Positions 36,445-44,404 of a DNA stretch of 64,000 bases are shown here, in pieces. Every line of letters starts with the position of its first letter. The stretch's first letter is position 1. The stretch spans positions 4,154,001 through 4,218,000 of the forward strand of contig NC_017506.1 in NCBI RefSeq assembly GCF_000166295.1. The letters run 5' to 3'. The position numbers were made by a program, and so were the translations under genes. Source of the stretch: Marinobacter adhaerens HP15 (GTDB taxonomy: Bacteria > Pseudomonadota > Gammaproteobacteria > Pseudomonadales > Oleiphilaceae). Under the pieces are notes generated by a model, which worked only from the letters and a program-made list of their open reading frames with translations, made no database searches and was not told where the DNA came from.

Positions 36445-36511
36445 CGTCGCAGAATTGTCTCGGTGACCCACCGACTTTGTCGCAACTTGTCGCAAGGCAG
36501 GGATTTGCGAC
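36445..36511. promoter_or_regulatory. GTCGCAA repeat cluster in divergent promoter
   Basis: TTGTCGCAA occurs twice in tandem 10 bp apart (36477-36485 and 36487-36495), with an inverted TTGCGAC at 36505-36511 and a related CGTCGCA at 36445-36451. It lies between the small exported protein/cytochrome operon and the response regulator gene, and is probably bound by that OmpR-type regulator. Confidence 0.5.
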
Positions 36512-36589
36512 GGTTTTTGACAAGATCGCGCCCAAGCGGGAAGTCGACTCCCCTATAATCAGGGCAGACGGTAATCAACGGAGTAACGA

Positions 36590-37315
36590 GTGAGCGACTC
36601 TCCCACCATCCTGGTCGTCGATGACCACCGGGACATTCGAGATCTGGTCGGCCGCTATCTTCAGGAGCATGGCCTGCGCGTGCTGCTGGCAGATGGCGGC
36701 GATGCCATGAAGCGACAGTTGCGACAGCACTCCGTCGACCTGGTTGTGCTGGACATCATGATGCCCGGGGACGATGGCCTCACGCTCTGCCGTTACCTTC
36801 GTGAGCACACCGAGTTGCCTGTTATTCTGCTTACAGCCATGAGCGAGGAAACCGATCGCATTGTCGGCCTCGAAATGGGCGCCGACGATTACCTCACCAA
36901 ACCCTTTAACCCCCGGGAGTTGTTGGCCCGCATAAAAGCAGTTCTGCGCCGTACCACAGCGCTGCCACCGCAACGCAGCCCCATGGCCGGGCAGTCCCTG
37001 ACGTTCGAGGGCTGGACGCTGGACGTCGACCGCCATCAACTCATCGATCCGGAAGGTGTCGAGGTGTCGTTGAGTACCGCCGAGTACAAGCTTCTGCTCG
37101 CCTTCCTTGAGCACGCCGGCCGCGTGTTGTCCCGTGATCAGCTGATGGACCTGACCCTCGGCAGAGAGGCGGATGCTTTCGATCGCAGCATTGATAATCA
37201 TGTCAGCCGCCTGCGCCGAAAGATCGACCCGGATGCCCGCAGCCCCAGGCTGATCAAGACAATCTGGGGCGGTGGCTACCAGTGGATTGCTGCGGTCGAA
37301 GGGGCTGAACAATGA
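36590..37315 (+). CDS. OmpR-family response regulator
   Basis: A 241-residue response regulator starting with GTG. The receiver has VVDDHRDIRDLV, the phospho-acceptor in VVLDIMMPGDDG near residue 54, LLTAMSEETD and DDYLTKPFNPREL. The C-terminal winged helix has LSTAEYKLLLAFLEHAGRVLSR and ends IKTIWGGGYQWIA. It overlaps its histidine kinase by 4 bp (ATGA). The style is that of OmpR/RisA-like regulators. Repeated GTCGCAA motifs in the divergent promoter suggest control of itself and of the cytochrome b561 operon. Confidence 0.9.
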   Translation: MSDSPTILVVDDHRDIRDLVGRYLQEHGLRVLLADGGDAMKRQLRQHSVDLVVLDIMMPGDDGLTLCRYLREHTELPVILLTAMSEETDRIVGLEMGADDYLTKPFNPRELLARIKAVLRRTTALPPQRSPMAGQSLTFEGWTLDVDRHQLIDPEGVEVSLSTAEYKLLLAFLEHAGRVLSRDQLMDLTLGREADAFDRSIDNHVSRLRRKIDPDARSPRLIKTIWGGGYQWIAAVEGAEQ

Positions 37316-38730
37316 GACTGTGGCCACGGCGCGCCGGTGGGCAGCTGGCGCTGTTATTGATTCTGGTGCTGCTGGTGGCCCAGGTTATCACCATCGTTAT
37401 TCTGGCGGGTGAGCGCCAGGGAGCGTTGCGCAGTGCCAGTCTGGAACACGTCCTCCAGCGGGTGGCCGATGGCTATACCCTGGCCGATACTACCGATCCG
37501 GAACGGCAGGAGCGCATCCTCCGGGCACTCTCCAGCCCGACCCTGCGGCTTTCCATTGATCCCGCGCCCTATCTGACCGAGGATCAGTCCTCCGACATGA
37601 GGCGCAGGCTGGCCGAGGAGCTGGGTCTGCCCATGGCGCAGGTTCGAACGGCCATGGAGGCTGATGGAGACGACTGCCTGCGGGATCGCGATGATCATCG
37701 GGACCGTGAACGGCATGACGATGAGGATGATGAACACCACGAGTATGAAGAACACCGTGATGATGACGACCATCACGATGACCGGCACGAATGCCCGCCG
37801 GTGCTGGGTGTTTCCCTGGCGCTGTCTTCCGGCCAGTGGTTCAATGCCCGGGCCCGGCCACCGGCGCCCTCCTGGCTGTGGCTAAAGGCGACGCTCACCA
37901 GCGTTGGTATTACCGCAGTGCTGCTCACGCTGACCTTATTGCTGGCGGTCCGTCGAATACTGCGGCCAATGAACGAGTTGAGTCAGGCGGCCCACGCGTT
38001 CGGGCGGGGGGAGAAAGTCCGGATTCCTGAAAAGGGACCGGAGGATGTTCGTGAGGTTACCCGCGCCTTCAACCAGATGCAGGATCAGGTTGGCCGCGCC
38101 CAGGAAGACCGGGCAAGGCTGCTGGCGGCTCTCGCTCACGACCTCAGGACACCCATTACCTCCATGCGGCTCCGAGTGGAAATGCTGCCGGAAGGTGAGG
38201 ACAGGGACCGTCTTCTCGATTCCCTCAGGGAAATGCAGCATCTTGCCGAAGCCACCCTCGATTTCATCCGGGGCACCACCACCGAACAGCACCGTCGCTA
38301 TGATCTGGCGACCCTGCTGGACAGCCTGTGTGGTGATCTCCAGGAAATGGGCTTGGCGGTGCACTGCGATGACAGCCCGAGATGTGTACTCCAGGGGCAG
38401 CCCGAAGCCGTCAAACGTGCCCTGCGTAATTTGATTGAGAACGCGGTTAATTATGGCGAGCAGGCGGAAGTAACACTGGCAACCACAGACACAGAAGCGG
38501 TTGTCACGATTGTTGATCAGGGGCCGGGTATTCTGGAGGCGGACCGGGAACGGGTTTTTGAACCCTTCTATCGGCTGGAACACTCACGCAGCCGCGAAAC
38601 CGGTGGCGCAGGCCTGGGCCTGGCTATTGCCCGTACCCTGATTCGGGGGATGGGTGGCGATATCCGGCTGGATGCTGGCCCGGGAGGTCAGGGCCTGCAG
38701 GTTTCTGTGACTTTGCCCAAAACCAGGTAA
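37312..38730 (+). CDS. sensor histidine kinase with His/acidic-rich periplasmic loop
   Basis: A 472-residue kinase. TM1 is at about 10-33 and TM2 at about 188-212. The periplasmic part ends with a remarkable segment (residues 118-161) that is almost all Asp, Glu, His and Arg, with eight histidines, between Cys122 and Cys161. HAMP, HisKA (LAHDLRTPITSMRLRVEML) and HATPase (NLIENAVNYG, DQGPGI, GGAGLGLAIARTL) domains follow. The composition suggests direct divalent-metal sensing, as known for acidic clusters in PhoQ and His-rich loops in metal sensors. It overlaps the response regulator by ATGA. The divergent exported protein shares the D/H/C-rich character. Confidence 0.9.
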   Translation: MRLWPRRAGGQLALLLILVLLVAQVITIVILAGERQGALRSASLEHVLQRVADGYTLADTTDPERQERILRALSSPTLRLSIDPAPYLTEDQSSDMRRRLAEELGLPMAQVRTAMEADGDDCLRDRDDHRDRERHDDEDDEHHEYEEHRDDDDHHDDRHECPPVLGVSLALSSGQWFNARARPPAPSWLWLKATLTSVGITAVLLTLTLLLAVRRILRPMNELSQAAHAFGRGEKVRIPEKGPEDVREVTRAFNQMQDQVGRAQEDRARLLAALAHDLRTPITSMRLRVEMLPEGEDRDRLLDSLREMQHLAEATLDFIRGTTTEQHRRYDLATLLDSLCGDLQEMGLAVHCDDSPRCVLQGQPEAVKRALRNLIENAVNYGEQAEVTLATTDTEAVVTIVDQGPGILEADRERVFEPFYRLEHSRSRETGGAGLGLAIARTLIRGMGGDIRLDAGPGGQGLQVSVTLPKTR

Positions 38731-38736
38731 GGTCTG

Positions 38737-38967
38737 TCAGAACAGCACTTCGGCACGGGCAAATCCCAGAGCGTCGAGTGCCTCGACGGTCGCATCCAGG
38801 TTTGCGTAGCTGCAAACATGATCGTCGTCGGATATCAGGAAAAAGGTCTTTCCTTCAATATCCTTAAAAAGTATGACCCATTCGTGCGCATTCGAGGGGG
38901 ATCGTACGATTTTCACGGAATCAACACGGTTTTCTTCCCGACGGGCTTTAATTTCATGCTTTTTCAT
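38737..38967 (-). CDS. small conserved-looking hypothetical protein
   Basis: A 76-residue protein with a basic N-terminus (KKHEIKARREENRVD) and a compact predicted alpha/beta body (WVILFKDIEGKTFFLISDDD, then a helix LDATVEALDALGFARAEVLF). No signal peptide or membrane segment. An AGAAGAAGAA purine tract precedes the ATG. It sits alone, converging with the histidine kinase. I recall similar short proteins in marine gammaproteobacteria annotated only as hypothetical; I cannot give a function. Confidence 0.6.
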   Translation of the reverse strand: MKKHEIKARREENRVDSVKIVRSPSNAHEWVILFKDIEGKTFFLISDDDHVCSYANLDATVEALDALGFARAEVLF

Positions 38968-39000
38968 CGTTTCTTCTTCTTCTCTTAATCCCTCGCCAGC

Positions 39001-40749
39001 TCAATCCTGCCAACTGCCGGGCTCAGGCGTGGTAAACCGTTTGACCTTGTCTGGTGGTGTGCAGCTGGGGTTCATTTGTTCATCAGTCAATAATAGGTAG
39101 CTGTCCCGGTGTGCCGTGCCCACGGGAATGGCACCCTCTTTGGTGAAGCAGGGTAGCTTAATCTGATCGGCGACGAGGAGATAGCTGTCCTCGGTTTCGC
39201 TCATCCACAACCAGGCATTGCGATTTTCCTGTTCCCGACCGGTAAAGAAGCTGAAATGGGTAAAGTCGCGTTTGGAAAACAGCAGGAACTGTTCCCGGAA
39301 GTCGATCATGCCGAGCTGCCCGCCGGGCGGGATATGCTGTTCTACGGCGGCCAGCACGTTGCGAGGAGTTCGAAGCGGCTCAAGAATTCGATAGCCCCAG
39401 GTGCCCAGCAGCAGCCAGGTGATCATCATGGCCAGGAACAGACGCCCCAGCGCACGGGAGCGCCAGAACCCGAACAGCGTGATCAGCCAGGCCAGTCCTA
39501 TGACGAAGACGAACGTCCCCGCCTCGTGCAGTTTGGCCGGGTCGGTGCTGTAGTCGGCCACTTTTTCAACCAGCCTGGGGTGGTCGTTCCAGGCCAGGAC
39601 GCCAACCGCCATCAACGCGATACCGAGCAGGAACTGCACACCTGTCAGGAGCGGCGGAAACCACCCCGCCGGTTTCTGGCTGCTGAGCAGCGGGGCGAGA
39701 ATCAGGGCCAGCATGGGCAATGCTGGCAACAGGTAAACACCGCGCTTGCCGGGGCTGAGGCTGAAAAACACGATGACCAGGGCAATCCAGCCCAGAAGTA
39801 CAGGAATAATCGGTCGGTAACGGGCGGTTTCAGACAGGGGCCGGATCAAGGCCAGGAGCAACAGCGGAAGAGGAAACCAGAGCGAGGGGATGACGCTGGT
39901 GAGGTAATAGTACCAGGGCTGGATATGGCCCCATGAGTCGGCATAGCGCTCGCCGGTCTGCTTGAACAGGATATTGTTCCTATAGGCCAGGGCCTCTTCG
40001 GTGCCGAGATTGTTAACGTAAAGCACCATGGGAATCAGCCAGGCGGCAACCACTGCCAGCATGGCCAGCGGGCCCAGTGCGCAGCGCCAGGTGAGCGTGC
40101 CACGGAACAATGCGCGATCGCGAAGCTTCATGACCACGATCGGAATGAGCATCAGCGCCGGCAGGAAGCCAACCCCTTTGGTGATGATCCCGAGCCCCAT
40201 AAACGCCCAGCCGACGAAGTACCAGCCCCAGGCGGGCCCGGTGAAAAAGTGTCGGATCAGGCCGTAGCAGGCAACCGCAATCCAGCAGGCGACCATGGCG
40301 TCGATCTGGGCTTTCTGGGCCTGGATCACGAACTGGGGCGCAAGCATCAGCAACATGACCGCGATGGCACCGGTTCGCTGGTTCCACAGGCGGGTGCCCA
40401 GATCAAAGACCAGTCCCAGTGTCAGCAGGCTACACAGCGCATTGGGCAGCAGGAATGCAATCTTCAGGTTGCCGGTCAGCCAGTAAAAGAAGGCAATACT
40501 CCACATGAACACCGGTGGCTTGTCCGGGTAGAACTCACCACCCCGCATGGGGATCAGCCATTGCCCGGAGGCGACCATTTCGCGGGCCACTTCCGCGAAC
40601 CTCGGTTCGTCGGCAGGCCAGGGGGAACGTAGTCCGATCCCGGTAAAAATCACGACTGCGGCAAAGGCCAGCAGTAACAGCAGGAGTTGATTGCGGGACA
40701 GGTTAAACACGGTGTCCGGCAGGTGGCGGACGAAGGGTGATGCAGGCAT
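39001..40749 (-). CDS. ArnT/GT39-like membrane glycosyltransferase
   Basis: A 582-residue polytopic protein of the PMT/ArnT superfamily. The essential acidic motif in the first periplasmic loop is ADEPRFAEVAREMV near residue 47, followed by FYPDKPPVFMWS. About 12 membrane helices and a periplasmic C-terminal domain (from about 440) follow. Such enzymes move a sugar from a polyprenyl-phosphate donor onto lipid A, protein or another envelope acceptor. It is the last gene of the leftward block that includes two polyprenyl-phosphate glycosyltransferases and a PmrAB-like system, 10 bp after the VTT protein. The sugar is unknown; no ArnA/B genes are present, so it is not necessarily aminoarabinose. 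Confidence 0.85.
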   Translation of the reverse strand: MPASPFVRHLPDTVFNLSRNQLLLLLLAFAAVVIFTGIGLRSPWPADEPRFAEVAREMVASGQWLIPMRGGEFYPDKPPVFMWSIAFFYWLTGNLKIAFLLPNALCSLLTLGLVFDLGTRLWNQRTGAIAVMLLMLAPQFVIQAQKAQIDAMVACWIAVACYGLIRHFFTGPAWGWYFVGWAFMGLGIITKGVGFLPALMLIPIVVMKLRDRALFRGTLTWRCALGPLAMLAVVAAWLIPMVLYVNNLGTEEALAYRNNILFKQTGERYADSWGHIQPWYYYLTSVIPSLWFPLPLLLLALIRPLSETARYRPIIPVLLGWIALVIVFFSLSPGKRGVYLLPALPMLALILAPLLSSQKPAGWFPPLLTGVQFLLGIALMAVGVLAWNDHPRLVEKVADYSTDPAKLHEAGTFVFVIGLAWLITLFGFWRSRALGRLFLAMMITWLLLGTWGYRILEPLRTPRNVLAAVEQHIPPGGQLGMIDFREQFLLFSKRDFTHFSFFTGREQENRNAWLWMSETEDSYLLVADQIKLPCFTKEGAIPVGTAHRDSYLLLTDEQMNPSCTPPDKVKRFTTPEPGSWQD

Positions 40750-40758
40750 GGTTCGGTC

Positions 40759-41427
40759 TCAGAGAGAGTCGGAAACGGAATCGGCCAGCGTCCTGGCCCT
40801 CTGGTTGTGATAGAGAAAAGCACCAATCAGCGAGGCGAGAATGAAAAAGCCGATGCTCACGGCAAGCTGATAGGCATTGGCATTGCCGATACCGGCACCG
40901 GCCAGGGCAAACACCAGCATCTGGGGCAGGTAGCCAAGGGTGCTGCCGAACAGGAACGGTGAGAAACGGATCCCGGAGCAGCCTGCGACAAGGTTGGTCA
41001 CCAGGTTACTGCCCACCGGCAGCAAACGCACCATGAGAACCTTCAACAGCGTCTGCTCCCGGAACAGGCGATCAAACTGCTGCATGCGATGGCTGAACCG
41101 CCGGCTCAATGGCGTTCGCAGCAGCCAGCGGGCGGTCAGGAAACAGCCGGTGGCCCCGATGGCGGCGGCCAGGGTCGACAGCAGTGTCCCGTTGAGCCCG
41201 CCCAGTGCAAAACCCAGCACGAAGGCGAGCAACTGGCGTGGAGCGCCGAGGCCGGTAAACAATGCGCCGGCGAGGGTAATCACCACCAATCCGCCGACAC
41301 CATGACTGTGGAGATAGTTCGCCACTTCATTCTGGTCGGCAATGAAGTCGAGCCAGCCGTTGTGGATGGTCAGATAGCCAATCAGCACCAGGGCGGCGAA
41401 GACCAGCCAGCGGGAACTGTTGATCAT
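40759..41427 (-). CDS. VTT/DedA-superfamily membrane protein (TVP38/TMEM64-like)
   Basis: A 222-residue membrane protein with the VTT domain: VITLAGALFTGLGAPRQLLAFVLGFALGG near residue 50 (cited by position), a re-entrant-type segment, the R-x3-L-P-V-G motif in LMVRLLPVGSNLVTNLVAG near 145, and a final helix. DedA/VTT proteins include the recycling flippases for undecaprenyl phosphate, which fits a set of polyprenyl-linked glycosyltransferases. The start at 41427 follows the previous gene's stop by one base (TGACATG), so translation is coupled. Confidence 0.85.
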   Translation of the reverse strand: MINSSRWLVFAALVLIGYLTIHNGWLDFIADQNEVANYLHSHGVGGLVVITLAGALFTGLGAPRQLLAFVLGFALGGLNGTLLSTLAAAIGATGCFLTARWLLRTPLSRRFSHRMQQFDRLFREQTLLKVLMVRLLPVGSNLVTNLVAGCSGIRFSPFLFGSTLGYLPQMLVFALAGAGIGNANAYQLAVSIGFFILASLIGAFLYHNQRARTLADSVSDSL

Positions 41428-41428
41428 G

Positions 41429-42196
41429 TCAGGAGCGCTCCGCCACCGATCCCTGTGGATCGGCCTGACCGGCACTGCTGATAACAGGAACCCGGGTGCG
41501 GTGCAGCAACCAGAGTACACCGAGCAGATCCAGGATGCCGGCCCAGGTCCGGTTCCAGGCGTTGTATTTGGAAATCCCTGCGGTGCGTGGGCGGTGGTTT
41601 ACCTCCACGATGGCAATGTCACCGCCGATCCCTCGTACCAGCGCCGGGATGAATCGGTGTCCGTGATCGAACCAGGGGAGTTTGAGGAAGGTTTCCCGGG
41701 GAAACAGCTTCAGGCCGCAACCGGTATCGGGCACGCCATCATGAAGCAGTGCATCCCGCACGCGATTGGCCAGGCGTGACTGGAAGCGCTTCCACGCAGT
41801 GTCCTTGCGATTCTTGCGATAGCCGGCAATACAGAAGTCCGGGTTCCGCATGGTGTTGGCTTTCTGCAGCATGGCGGGAATGTCGGCCGGATCATTCTGG
41901 CCATCGCCATCCATGGTAACAATCAACTTACTCCGGGCCTGTCGGATACCCGATGCCAGGGCACCGCTCTGGCCGATGCTGCGCTCGTGGCGAATGGTCA
42001 ACAACCGGCCCCCGAGGGCCCGGGCTGTCCGAACGGCTGTGTCCAGCGTGCTGTCGGTGCTGCCATCATCCACCAGCACCACCTCAAAGCCGTGATAGTC
42101 ACGCATTACCCCATAGGCCTCGGTCAGCAGGGTAGCGATGTTGGCTTCTTCATCCTTGGCCGGTATAACCAGCGAAAGAGTTCTTTCCTGACCCAT
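41429..42196 (-). CDS. GT2 glycosyltransferase (polyprenyl-phosphate sugar synthase-like)
   Basis: A 255-residue GT-A glycosyltransferase with LSLVIPAKDEEANIATLL at the start, the nucleotide/metal motif VLVDDGSTDSTLD near residue 45 and the catalytic-site VTMDGDGQNDPADIP near 100. The C-terminal VEVNHRPRTAGISKYN followed by a hydrophobic end is the pattern of dolichol/undecaprenyl-phosphate mannosyl or glucosyl synthases. The start at 42196 has GAGGATG upstream. A PmrA-box-like repeat with its own -10 lies 80-100 bp upstream, so this gene probably begins a separately inducible sub-operon. Confidence 0.85.
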   Translation of the reverse strand: MGQERTLSLVIPAKDEEANIATLLTEAYGVMRDYHGFEVVLVDDGSTDSTLDTAVRTARALGGRLLTIRHERSIGQSGALASGIRQARSKLIVTMDGDGQNDPADIPAMLQKANTMRNPDFCIAGYRKNRKDTAWKRFQSRLANRVRDALLHDGVPDTGCGLKLFPRETFLKLPWFDHGHRFIPALVRGIGGDIAIVEVNHRPRTAGISKYNAWNRTWAGILDLLGVLWLLHRTRVPVISSAGQADPQGSVAERS

Positions 42197-42261
42197 GTAA
42201 AGACATCCTCGAAAACGGAATATCAACAGGGCCGTCTGTCGGCCCTGTTCAATTGGGCCGG

Positions 42262-42294
42262 AGTATCCTCCTCAAACCTTAAAACAACCTTAAA
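42262..42294 (-). promoter_or_regulatory. PmrA-box-like repeat and -10, upstream of the GT2 gene
   Basis: On the minus strand TTTAAG-N5-TTTAAG (42278-42294) is followed after exactly 10 bases by a -10-like GATACT (42262-42267). This matches the known PmrA-box form (C/T)TTAA(G/T)-N5-(C/T)TTAA(G/T), and the same 10-base spacing occurs at 47466-47498. A PmrA-like regulator is encoded 1.4 kb away. Confidence 0.65.
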
Positions 42295-43702
42295 CCTTCT
42301 TGAGACGAGAGGTGGCACGGGCCGGGAGCCAGATGCTGACGCACAGGCCCGAGTTGCCATCCGGCCGGTCGCCCAGGGTGAGCTGGCCACCATGAAGTTC
42401 AGCGATGCGCCTGGCGATGGCCAGCCCGAGACCCGCGCCACCACCGAGTCGCTGGTCCAGCCGGACAAAACGGCTCAAAGCCCGCTCACGTGCCTCGGCT
42501 GGGATGCCGGGGCCCTGGTCGCACACGGTTATATGGTATCCCTCACCGGCAGGCGTGAGGTGTGTTTCGATGCTTGTGTGTTCGGGGCTGTACTGGATGG
42601 CGTTCGCCAGCAGGGAGCGCATGAGGGTGTTGATCAAGGCACTGTGGCAGGAGACCAGGGCCTGACCGGCATCGTCCTGCAGCACGGGGTCGATGTCCTT
42701 TTTCAGGGCCAGCGGTGCCACATCGGCAATGCTCTGTTCCACGATGGCAGACAGGTTGTGGTATTCCGGGGTGAAATCGGCACCAGAGTCGACGCGGTTG
42801 AGCAGCAGCATCTGCTCGACCAGGTGCACCATGCGGTCCACGGACTGGATCAGATCGCCGTATTGCTCCGGGTCGTTCTCGTAGACTTTTTCCAGATTCA
42901 GGCGCAGGGCCGTGAGCGGTGTCCTCAGTTCGTGGGCGGCATCGGCAGAAAACCGCCTCTCTCGTTCCAGGGCCTGGTTGAGGCGCCGGAGCAGACCATT
43001 CACCGCCTGCACCAGACCGGCGACTTCCTTGGGCGCCTGCCGGTCGTCCAGTGGGTGTATATTTTCCGGGGCCATGTTGCGTACGGGCTTCTCGAGCTTT
43101 CTAAGTGGCTGGAAGCCCACCTGGATCGACACCAGCACTGCCAGAGCCAGCACGGGCAGCACGATCAGGAAAGGCAGTACGTTGCCGAGAGCGATTTCCT
43201 GGCTGAGTTCATCCCGGACATCTTCACGCTGGGCCGTGCGGATCCAGAAACCGGTCGCCGGATCTTCAAGGGTGAAGGTTCGCCATTGATATCCGGCTAC
43301 TTCCTGCCATCCGAAACCACGCTCCAGGCCCTGCGAATCGTTGGCGCGCAGGGTGTCCAGAATCGGCTCCCGGTCCGGCGACCAGACCTCAAAGGCCAGC
43401 TTCCGTTCGTATTTGTGGCCCGCGCCGCCGGGCAGGATTTCATTCTCCTCCTCGTCGCCCTGGTACACGCCGTCTGGCAGTTGGAGCGTCTTCTCCAGGG
43501 TATGACTGATCTGCTCCATCGACTGCGTGGAAGAGAGATGCTCAACCAGGCCCTGGACAATGCGGGTGCTCTGGGCAAGCTCCGCGTCGAAAAGCTCTTC
43601 CAGTTGATGGTCGCTGACGTAGAAGCCCCAGCCGGCAGCAATCAGAGTGATGAAGAACACCGTGCTGGTGATCAGAAGGATCAGTTTTCGGGTCAGGCTC
43701 AT
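42290..43702 (-). CDS. PmrB/QseC-like sensor histidine kinase
   Basis: A 470-residue kinase with TM1 (about 7-27), a periplasmic sensor of about 140 residues and TM2 (about 171-192). The HAMP region holds KLEKPVRNMAPENIHPLDDRQ. HisKA has ADAAHELRTPLTALRLNLEK near residue 250, and the ATPase has LLANAIQYSP, CDQGPGIPAEA and GGGAGLGLAIARRI. The sensor contains an acidic run GDEEENEIL with E-x-x-E spacing, the type of motif that binds ferric iron in Salmonella PmrB. It overlaps its response regulator by 4 bp. Gene order inside a glycosyltransferase block and PmrA boxes nearby support a PmrB-like role; the signal is inferred. Confidence 0.85.
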   Translation of the reverse strand: MSLTRKLILLITSTVFFITLIAAGWGFYVSDHQLEELFDAELAQSTRIVQGLVEHLSSTQSMEQISHTLEKTLQLPDGVYQGDEEENEILPGGAGHKYERKLAFEVWSPDREPILDTLRANDSQGLERGFGWQEVAGYQWRTFTLEDPATGFWIRTAQREDVRDELSQEIALGNVLPFLIVLPVLALAVLVSIQVGFQPLRKLEKPVRNMAPENIHPLDDRQAPKEVAGLVQAVNGLLRRLNQALERERRFSADAAHELRTPLTALRLNLEKVYENDPEQYGDLIQSVDRMVHLVEQMLLLNRVDSGADFTPEYHNLSAIVEQSIADVAPLALKKDIDPVLQDDAGQALVSCHSALINTLMRSLLANAIQYSPEHTSIETHLTPAGEGYHITVCDQGPGIPAEARERALSRFVRLDQRLGGGAGLGLAIARRIAELHGGQLTLGDRPDGNSGLCVSIWLPARATSRLKKV

Positions 43703-44382
43703 TCGGGAGAAACCTCCGCAGCGGCCTTGCTGTCCAGCATGTAGCCAACGCCACGGACGGTGCGGATGGTCTGTTTGCCAACGCGCCGGCGCAAATGATG
43801 GACATGCACCTCAAGGGCATTACTCTCTGCGCCCTGCTCCCAACCATACAGCTGCTCTTCCAGCCGACGGCGGGTTGCCACCTGGTCGGGGTGGCGCATC
43901 AGGTAGTGCAGAATCTGGAATTCGCTGCGCGGAAGAGCCGCCGTTTCGGTCCCCAGCTTGAGCTGGCCTGAATCGGGGTCCAGAATCAGCCTGCCCACCT
44001 GCAGACCGCCTGTCCGGAAACCGGCTCCGCGCCGCGTAACGGCCCGAATTCGAGCTTTCAGTTCCGCCATGGCGAAGGGCTTCGTCAGGTAGTCGTCAGC
44101 GCCCGCATTGAGGCCCTGAAGTTTTTCGTCCAGATCGCCGCGGGCGGTGAGGATGATGACCGGCGTCTCGATACCCTGGCTGCGTACCTTTTTCACTATA
44201 TCCAGCCCGTCCACGCGGGGCAGCGTCAGATCCAGGATGGCCAGATCGAAGCTATCGTTCAGGAGTGCATTGAGCGCCTGCTGGCCGTCATCCAGCCAGT
44301 CAACGGTGTTCTGCTCGTCACGCAACATACCCAGCATGGTGTTGGCCAAAAGATGATCGTCTTCAATCAGCAATATTCGCAT
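43699..44382 (-). CDS. PmrA/QseB-like response regulator
   Basis: A 227-residue OmpR-family regulator starting MRILLIEDDHLLANTML at 44382; an upstream in-frame start at 44433 is rejected because the family begins exactly at the first strand. The phospho-acceptor aspartate is in LAILDLTLPRVDG near 51; LTARGDLDEK and DDYLTKPFAMAELKARI follow. The DNA-binding domain has LPRSEFQILHYLMRHPDQVATRRRLEEQLYGW and EVHVHHLRRRVGKQTIRTVRGVGYML, cited by start, typical of PmrA/QseB. It is preceded by an ArnT-like gene 22 bp upstream. Four PmrA-box-like sites in this block are its probable targets. Confidence 0.88.
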   Translation of the reverse strand: MRILLIEDDHLLANTMLGMLRDEQNTVDWLDDGQQALNALLNDSFDLAILDLTLPRVDGLDIVKKVRSQGIETPVIILTARGDLDEKLQGLNAGADDYLTKPFAMAELKARIRAVTRRGAGFRTGGLQVGRLILDPDSGQLKLGTETAALPRSEFQILHYLMRHPDQVATRRRLEEQLYGWEQGAESNALEVHVHHLRRRVGKQTIRTVRGVGYMLDSKAAAEVSPE

Positions 44383-44404
44383 ACAGCAGGAATCCGGTTG
44401 GTTT

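Noticed and set aside
37663..37794. Repetitive GAT/CAT-rich DNA considered as a simple-sequence repeat
   Set aside because: It stays in frame within a complete histidine kinase and is bracketed by cysteine codons, so it is coding.
41987..43744. A 585-codon plus-strand frame across the PmrB-like kinase
   Set aside because: It is the shadow of the minus-strand kinase and GT2 genes, which hold complete family motifs, and it lacks a ribosome site.
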